In this document: positions 57,070 through 64,000 of the stretch, one piece after another
Numbering within the stretch: the first letter of the stretch is position 1
How the letters are laid out: each line of letters begins with the position of its first letter
Source: Melampsora larici-populina 98AG31
Taxonomy: Eukaryota > Basidiomycota > Pucciniomycetes > Pucciniales > Melampsoraceae
DNA: 64,000 nt
Direction: 5' to 3'
Assembly (NCBI RefSeq): GCF_000204055.1
Contig: NW_006768801.1
Span: forward strand, 634,035-698,034
Program-made: the position numbers and the translations under genes
Notes under the pieces: model-generated
The model's database searches: none
Told to the model about the DNA's origin: nothing
The model's input: only the letters and a program-made list of their open reading frames with translations

Positions 57070-58165
57070 ATGTGGATGCTTTCCTACTCGCTTCAACACT
57101 TGGTCTTTTTCGTTCTCTTTTTTCGGTCTTCAATAAACTGCAGAAGTACTTTAAAACGAGAATTAAAGAGTTTGTTCATTCACGCTTCCAAAACTTCAGA
57201 TGATGGGAAACAATGCTAAAGCAGATTTGGTTTGACTTTAACAATCGTTTCAATAGATCCTGAAACTGTTTTTGGAGGTGTTTTCCTTTTTGAAACCGAT
57301 CTACCAACCAAATCATATAGAGTTGATGAGTCCTTCAAGCATCAAGTTCCTCTTCAAGACCTTCGAAGTATACCAGGCACACCGGATTTAAACACTGATG
57401 GATTCACTTATGTGTCCGGAAGGCCCGTAAAAGGGATCAAAGATCTGGAAGAACTATCCGATGACCACTATGACGCTTTGGTAGCAGATTCGATTGAACT
57501 TGTAAAAGAGCTGTAAGATTATCTCTACAGAAATATGTCTTCGAATAGAATAAAAGGGGGCTCACTGACTTTGGATGCTCAGGACCGGTGCAAAATCAGC
57601 ATTCTCGTATGTAGCTGGATTTAGAGATCACACTTCACCGGAAACACCAAAACCAGTTTCAGCAATTCACTCTGACCTGTCAGCTGAAGGCGCCGAATTC
57701 GCGAAACAGCTAACACAAGCCATACTTTTGAGTTCAGAGGATCCAGAGGAGTATAAATTTGGGAGGTATCTCCAGGAGGACGGTAAAAACGTGGTGATTG
57801 TGAATGTCTGGAGACCGATTCATACTGTTCAAGACCATCATCTCGGTATTTGCAAATGGGATTCATCTTTGAAAGAAGATGCTATGCGGTGGAGACTCGA
57901 ACCAAGCAATTTGGACAATGCACTTCAGCCATGGAGGTATAGAGAAGGTCAAAGTTGGTGGTACTTGAGTGATATGAGGCCTGATGAAGCTTATGTATTC
58001 ATGCAACACGATAGCCGGGCAAAAGAAGATGGTCATGGAATCAATGTACCCCACGCTTCTTTTACTTTCAAAAAGGATGCCAACAAGCCATCTACTCGAA
58101 TGAGTTTTGAGTCTTCGGTAATTGCAATTATCAAATCATCACCAACTCAAGCAACATCAACATGA
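57070..58165 (+). CDS. secreted AsaB/GA4-desaturase/CmcJ-like protein 3
   Basis: Three exons: 57070-57169, 57257-57512 and 57583-58165, giving 312 aa. Exon 1: MWMLSYSLQHLVFFVLFF then SINCRSTLKRELK, nearly the same signal-peptide end as protein 1. Exon 2 (256 nt, the same length as in gene 1) has VPLQDLRSIPGTPDLNTDG and GFTYVSGR. Exon 3 has AIHSDLSAEGA, IVNVWRPIHTVQDHHLGIC, RYREGQSWWYLSDMRPDEA, FMQHDS and NVPHASF. It is closest to protein 1 in sequence although it lies 12 kb away on the other strand. Either of two in-frame ATGs (57070, 57076) could start it. Confidence 0.83.
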
Positions 58166-59392
58166 TTGAATAACCAATCTAACTAATCATTTAACCGATG
58201 GAGAAATTCCGAAATATAAAAGTCTGCCTGATATTTCCAGCATTTTATTGTGTTGCATGGAGGCATTGATGTACAGACACATTATTCATCGTATGACAAT
58301 CCTGCATCATCAGTAAAAACCTATAATATGTACATATAATCTTTCTTCAGTTCTCACATACATATATTTGATTCGATGATCTAATAAAGTGACAACAGAG
58401 GCCTCACTAATCGAAACGATAGGTGCAAAGTCCACGACCCAAACAAATGACTTCAGCTTGTAGTGAGCTGGATAATCATGATCATACTGATTGATTTGAT
58501 AGAGATCTTTCAAAATCATCAATTGACCTGCGTGAAGCTCCTTTGTTTGTAGCATATGAGTAAGCTCAAGGTTGGACGTGGAATCAGTGTTTCACTTCAT
58601 TTTAACAAAAGACTACATCAAAGCCTCAAGGTAAATCAGGTTTTGCGCTACATAGTGGAACCGAGATTGTTGAATCGCCCGAATTTCCACCCTGAAGCTG
58701 TCTTCCTCTCGACGCTCACGGTCTGTGTATCTCGGGTATCGGTGGCTTATACACTATGAGCGAGTCCGTACCTACATGAATCCATGTGGAGTGGGTACAA
58801 AAACCTCCTCGAAAGTTTGTACCAAAATCTATGTACTCCAGAATATAGACCGAAACATCGCAAGTGTGGGCAGTGGACGCGAGATCCGACTGCTTGATGA
58901 CTTTGCTGCTTTGCCGGTTGGCCATAGTGCGACAGATGGTCATAAGAAAGTGACTCTTACAGAGTCTAATCAAGAAATGTACATGAAACATCGGCTTGTC
59001 TTGTTTACATTGGATAACCTTGTTCTACCCCTTTCAATTGACTTCTCTTTTTCATTGGAACAATCGATTTCCTTGTTTCATCTGAGCATTTCTCCCATCA
59101 CATGGGGGGTCACAGACTTGCATGGCGCGATTCTCTTTGGGAAGAAGATAATATCCTAATTTGAGACATTTTGCTTTTAGTTCCGAATCCAAACTCGCGC
59201 ATCCCTTGACATGATATTCCAGCAGCGTTTACAACAAAGTTCTCGATCGGAAAATGAGGTGGTCTGTGACAAAAGCGATATGGCGTCTCGCTTCATGATT
59301 CAGAAATTATTTCCATAAAGATGCCTGAATGGATTGGTGTCGATTCCTACTCTATTTTTCATCACGAAGTCCATTTCGAATTAATTGTCCCA
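58166..59392. other. intergenic region between AsaB-like genes 3 and 4
   Basis: A 144-codon plus-strand frame at 58725-59159 shows no domain, signal peptide or homology I recognise, and I leave it uncalled. The rest holds the promoter of gene 4. Confidence 0.35.
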
Positions 59393-60451
59393 ATGCATTC
59401 ATCGTCGTTTCAAGCATTAATAATTTTCGTTCTGTTTTCTCATTGCCTGGCAACCTCTAGAAGTTTTTCAAAACGCGAAATAAGCAGTTTGTGCTCCATT
59501 GCATTTTCAAAACTTCAAATGGTCTTTCTCAATACTGACCCCAGGTAGCAACAACTTTGATGATTTTTATTAGGACCTAAGACTGTTTTGGGAGAAGTCT
59601 TTTCTTTTGTGGAGGATCACGCAAGAAATCAATATGATGTCGAGTCCGCTGAGAAATACCGAAATTCAGTTCCTCTTCGAGACCTTCGCACTCTTGAAGA
59701 AGTACCGGACTTGAAAAATTATGGATTTACTTACGTTCTCGGAAGAAAAATTGCTGGAACTGAAAATATGCACAAAGTCTCCGAAGCCTATAAAGCTGCC
59801 ATGGAAGCAGACGCTGTTGAGCTTGTTAAAGATTTGTAAGGACACCTTTCAGGAGCTTTTTTATTAACAGAATAAAGAGGAGCTCATTCATTTTACCTAC
59901 GTAGGGTAGGGGCAAAAGCGGCAATCTCCTTCTCAGCGAATTATAGACATGCTTCAGGAGGACCCTCACAACCGATCCAAGGAATTCACTCCGATATGTC
60001 ACCACAAGGAGCCAAATTTGTTAAAGATTATGTACTGGAGAGGTGCTTGGAGTCAAAGGATCCCAAGGAAATGGAAGTTGGAAGGTACCTACAGGAAGGT
60101 AAACACGCTGTTATTCTGAATGTCTGGAGACCACTCGGCACTGTCACAGACAATCATCTTGGTTTATGTAAATGGGATTCACTGTCAAAAGAAGATGCTT
60201 TGTATTCAAGTATCACACCAACAAATGGTGGAAATACCCTTCAGCGATGGCAGTACAGACAAGGTCAAAGGTGGTTTTACCTCAGCGAACAGAAAGCGGA
60301 TGATGTTTATGTGTTCATGCAACATGATTCTAGGGCAGCCGATGGCCACGGAGTTAATGTACCACACGCTTCTTTCAATCTCGAAACCGATCGCAATGAA
60401 GCACCCAAACGAAGTAGCTATGAGACTAGAGTAATAGCCATCGTCACGTGA
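59393..60451 (+). CDS. secreted AsaB/GA4-desaturase/CmcJ-like protein 4
   Basis: Three exons: 59393-59486, 59574-59835 and 59905-60451, giving 300 aa. The signal peptide is MHSSSFQALIIFVLFSHCLA, then RSFSKREIS with Lys-Arg. Exon 2 has VPLRDLRTLEEVPDLKNYG and FTYVLGRKIAG. Exon 3 has GIHSDMSPQGA, VILNVWRPLGTVTDNHLGLC, QYRQGQRWFYLSEQKADDV, FMQHDSRAADGHG and NVPHASF. The His-Asp pair and the late His present in its relatives are all kept, so it is probably active if the family is enzymatic. Same direction and spacing as gene 3, consistent with tandem duplication. Confidence 0.83.
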
Positions 60452-61246
60452 TCCCCAAATGGAAAAACATCTACACGATAGCGCCATCAGATTATTGCTT
60501 AACTTTGACTGAATCCCTCGAAAAGACTTCAAGAAACTTGGCCACATATGGACTTTAGGTTATAACGCTTGTCATGGGCGACATCAACACATTTGATTGT
60601 CAAACTTGCATATAATTTTACTTCAACTTCTCAACTTACTATATTTTTCAATGAACTGTCAAACCTTTGGTTCTGTTTGTTTGTCAGACCTTTTGTCGCC
60701 TTTCATTTTTCATATCTATCACTTAATATGATCCATTCCCAGTCACATTTTTAAGTTGAAGACTATATCTAGCAAGAACGTAACAAATAAATTTTGACTA
60801 ACGTCAAAGAGAAGTAAATAAATACCACATGGCAGACAGTAGATACTCTTAGTCTTTGAATAAATCATAACAGTGCACAAAGAACTAAATTCAGCTCCAC
60901 TTGGGCATTGGAAGGCAGAATTGGCTTTTTTGGTAAAGTTTAAGTGCTGAGGCCTACCACAGGCTTAGAATGTGTGACTTGTGTGTCAAGCTCTTGATTT
61001 TCAGCAAAATACAAACAATCAATTTTGTCAAGATCTGCTCATATCTTACATGGCTTGAAGAGGTGTGTCAAGAATGATACTTGAATCTGGAACATTACCA
61101 GATTTGCAACAGAATTGTAAAGGAGTCTCAAGCTTTACTATTTTTGGAACAAATTTCCATATTCAAACCAATAATTGAACAATTCTTGTGTCAGTGTCTA
61201 CCAAATTCAATTCCTTCATCATCAAATCTATAGAATCATGCAATTA
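60452..61246. other. intergenic region
   Basis: Contains the 3' flank of gene 4 and AT-rich DNA. No gene is seen. Confidence 0.4.
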
Positions 61247-63295
61247 ATGACGATCCCAATCAGTTCATCTTTGTTACATGTATTTCTTCTTCTGTATTAT
61301 CAGTCTTCTGTCAGCTGTGGAAGTATTTCAAAGAATGAACTAAAAGGTTAGCTTGCATTGAATTTCCTAGATATTCAGCCAGTTTTGCTAGATGCTGACC
61401 TCAGTTCTTATCATCTTATGTTTTTTCATTGGTTGCTGCACCAGTTTATGGATATGCCTATGCAGTGCCCAGCCATCTGAGGATTTGACTAGATATCTTG
61501 TGCAAAAATCCAAACCCTGCAACATTCCTCTTGAAGATCTTTGCAATTCTAACCTTAGACCAGATTTGAAAACTCATGGATTGACTTGTGTTTCTAGCAT
61601 GTTATAAAAATTGGAAATTTTTGGGGGGATATTGGCAAATACAAAGTTGCCATAGAGGAAAATTCTGTTAAGCTTGCAAAAAAATTGTAAGATGACTATC
61701 TTGTACATTGTCTCATAGAACAGGACTGATGAACCCTGTCAATAAGGAAGCTTATTGAGCAAGGAAATGACGGCGTAATAGTTGATATATAAATGTTACA
61801 GGTCGATCACATATAATTTATATATGTAGGACAGCAGTTGACAATAGTAATCAAAGAGAAAAAGCAGAATAAAGACCAGAATCCGTGGATACTAACTGTA
61901 AAAGGGCTTATAAGGGACATGTAAGGGCTTTGGGAGGTTGTTGTGGAGGGATTGGTTGGTTTATAAAGCTTGGTAAACTTGATTTGTTATTGTAAAGGAT
62001 GAGGAGCAAAAGAAATAAGACAAAGACAAGGGTTTGTATACCCGTCAGAACAAGCAGAAAGCGCACAGCAACATAAGAAAATACAAATCAGGAGGCTAAT
62101 GTGAACATCTCCTGTTAACAACTGATCAATGATCCGTAGATGATCACATATGATCATTACAACAAGATCTGTGCATGTAATGATCTACTTTTTAGTATTA
62201 CTGATCTTCAATTCCCATGATCCCTGATTCACCCTTGTAATTCATGCTATTACAACCCTTCCTTTTAGCACAAGAGCCCTAGACCTCCCTTCTTGGCGGC
62301 CATCACATGCCAAGAAGATCGGTTCTAGATGAACAGCTACTAAGTTGGGTTCCCAATCCAACTTAGTTGCTTGAACTAGGACTACATGTGGTCATTAGAA
62401 AGATTATCATAAAAAAAATTACTTTAGGATCATCTTCCAAACTGATCCGTGAGTATTTTGTTTATTGAATATTGATCATCTTTTGAATACACAAAAATAG
62501 AGAAAAATAGAAACGGAATTGAAGTTTAAGTGAAAGTGATAAGTGAAAAAGAATAGTAGAAAAAAAGTACTATGTGTATTACTCGTGTAATTGATGATTA
62601 CATGTTTGTAACTTCATGTAATCATTTGTTACGAGTTCTTTCAGCTTATTACTACATGTAACTGTTGAATTAAATGTAGTTACATGTATTTAATAAGGTT
62701 TGATTGTGAGGAAGGAGATATACGGCTATGTCTGTGTATGCCCTTCCAGACAAACCCCAAATACTTAAGATGGGGGCAAAGTTGGGCTATAAGAGGACAT
62801 CTTCAATGACCAAGACGGGTGCCAATAATTCACTCTGATATGTCGCCAAAAGAAGCTCAGTGCATGAAAACACATCACCAAGAAAAGCTTTTGAATTGAG
62901 GGGAGCCAAGCAAGGTTGAAGCTGGAAAATGCCTAAGGGATGGTAGAAACTTTGTTATTCTGAATGTGTGGAGACCAATTAAAACTATATCAGATGATCA
63001 TCTGGGTTTATGTGTATGGGATTCACACTTACCACAAGACATCTTAGATTTTGGAATTCAACCAACAGATACCTCCAATTCACTTTAGCCATGTAAGTAT
63101 AGAGAAGGCCAAAAGTGGGTATACCTAAGCAATCAGAGGCCTGATGAAGTTTATGTATTCATGCAACATGATAGTACAGCAAAAGATGGGCACAGTATCA
63201 ATATTCCACATACTTCCTTCAAGCTCTCAAAAGATTGTGCCAAAGTATCTGAAAGAACCAGTATAGAGTGTAGGGTAAATGTATTTGTTGAATAA
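61247..63295 (+). pseudogene. AsaB-like pseudogene 5, split by an expanded intron 2
   Basis: Exon 1 (61247-61346) still reads as a signal peptide (MTIPISSSLLHVFLLLYYQ, then SCGSISKNELK). Exon 2 (about 61480-61689) keeps IPLEDL, PDLKTHGLTCVS and VAIEENSVKLAKKL before a gtaag donor, but with frame breaks. About 1.07 kb then intervenes before exon 3 remnants (62768-63295) with IIHSDMSPKEA, VILNVWRPIKTISDDHLGLC, REGQKWVYLSNQRPDEVYVF and QHDSTAKDGHS. In-frame stops interrupt exon 3 (near 62896 and 63087). A relative of the four intact genes, now dead. Confidence 0.85.
61692..62765. repeat. about 1.07 kb insertion in intron 2 of the AsaB-like pseudogene
   Basis: In the intact relatives this intron is only about 70 bp. 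The extra DNA is rich in short words such as tgatca/gatcatt (about 62120-62230) and atgtaa/tacatg (about 62590-62700) and has no coding capacity. It is likely a transposon remnant or solo LTR. The ends were not defined. Confidence 0.5.
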
Positions 63296-63876
63296 CCTTG
63301 CCTGGAAACAACCATACTTGATTGAAACCCACTGGAGGGCTAGAAAAAATGTGGATTGCTTATAATCATGTCTGTGGTAAATATCAGAAATGTTGAAATC
63401 CAATCAAGACAGGTCTAAGTATAGTACTTACGAGTATAGTATGAAGAGGTTAAGATGTTAGGCTATAACAATGTAAGGTTAAGAAGAATAGTCTCAGAGT
63501 GGTTTTCAGGTTTGACAGTTAATCATCCCAATCAATGTTATCGAAAATCTTCCCCAATTTGTTTTGAGTGTTTTCGTTTGTATAGTCCAGATGATTGCCC
63601 CCCCGTTCTTACTCTCTTTCCTCATCTGTTGGAAAGAGAGTAAGTAATTTCACTCAGATCAATCATCACGGTCTTTTACTAATTTTTCTACTGTTATACT
63701 TTAGAATCCCTCAGATCACTAGCCACGAGTTTATCAAACTCACATTTCTATTTTCTCATATTTAAAATTTCCTCTGAGCCTTCAGGTACATCATCTCATT
63801 CTAACTATAGATATAAACCTTTATAATCTTACTTGTCTTTCTGTTTCATCTTCAATCTTTCTTTTGTGGTGTCTTT
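63296..63876. other. AT-rich DNA, no gene seen
   Basis: A 62-codon frame at 63455-63643 has no recognisable features. Confidence 0.35.
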
Positions 63877-64000
63877 AGGTTAGTTCGAGAAAGGTCTCCA
63901 TACCTTTGAACAGGGAGAAGAGTGCTTACATTAGGCACTGATTGTTTAGGTTAGTTCGAGAAAGGTCTGCATACCTTTGAACAGGGAGAAGAGTGCTTAC
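63877..64000 (+). repeat. 71-bp tandem repeat running off the window edge
   Basis: The unit aggttagttcgagaaaggtc...agaagagtgcttac occurs at 63877 and again at 63948. The copies differ at about one position and the second is cut by the end of the window, so more copies may follow. Confidence 0.8.

Noticed and set aside
58725..59159. 144-codon frame between AsaB-like genes
   Set aside because: No similarity to the cluster proteins, no signal peptide and no domain; it overlaps an equally open frame on the other strand.
1..64000. CRISPR arrays, bacterial-type operons, riboswitches, rRNA genes
   Set aside because: None was seen. The genes are intron-rich and eukaryotic, and the tandem repeats lack the repeat-spacer pattern.

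Overview
This window looks like AT-rich nuclear DNA of a filamentous basidiomycete, most likely a rust fungus (Pucciniales). The evidence is many short (about 60-120 nt) GT-AG introns, a 9-exon fungal CHO2, a DCN1 homologue, a fungal BTB-fold gene, and a heavy load of Harbinger, MULE, Ty1/copia and Ty3 elements next to small secreted-protein genes. The genus cannot be told from the sequence. A 100-base N run at 11530-11629 marks an assembly gap.

Layout. 0-4 kb: an 89-bp tandem repeat and a decayed Harbinger transposase. 4.3-8 kb: two tandem paralogues with duplicated promoters that encode N/S/P-rich proteins with NSPVYNP repeats and basic C-termini. 9-10.9 kb: a 6-exon MFS transporter with an 11-nt micro-exon. 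11.2-16.3 kb: a Harbinger element with TIRs and TTA flanks, carrying a transposase and a divergently encoded companion protein, both broken; a small MITE sits inside it and another beside it. 18-19.2 kb: a BTB-like gene. 20.8-26.5 kb: a complete-ended MULE (313-bp TIRs, 9-bp target duplication) whose degraded gene joins a GCM1-type zinc finger, a MULE transposase core and a USP-like C-terminus.

27-43.4 kb: two paralogous small secreted-protein genes lie on either side of a repeat block. That block holds a MITE, a decayed copia element and a 7.0-kb Ty3 element with near-identical LTRs and a TCTAG duplication, inserted into an older inverted-repeat element that carries a Cys-rich reading frame.

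44.6-63.3 kb: a family of AsaB/GA4-desaturase/CmcJ-like genes (four intact, one pseudogene). All share the same three-exon structure, and exon 1 encodes a secretory signal peptide, usually followed by a Lys-Arg site. The family surrounds two housekeeping genes: CHO2 (phosphatidylcholine synthesis) and DCN1 (cullin neddylation).

The housekeeping genes give the stable backbone. The most interesting material is the secreted AsaB-like cluster, the secreted paralogue pair with a possible PP1-docking motif, the NSPVYNP pair, and the nested transposons. Splice models were built by hand from phase-consistent GT-AG sites; each full model closes in frame, but none has been checked against transcripts.
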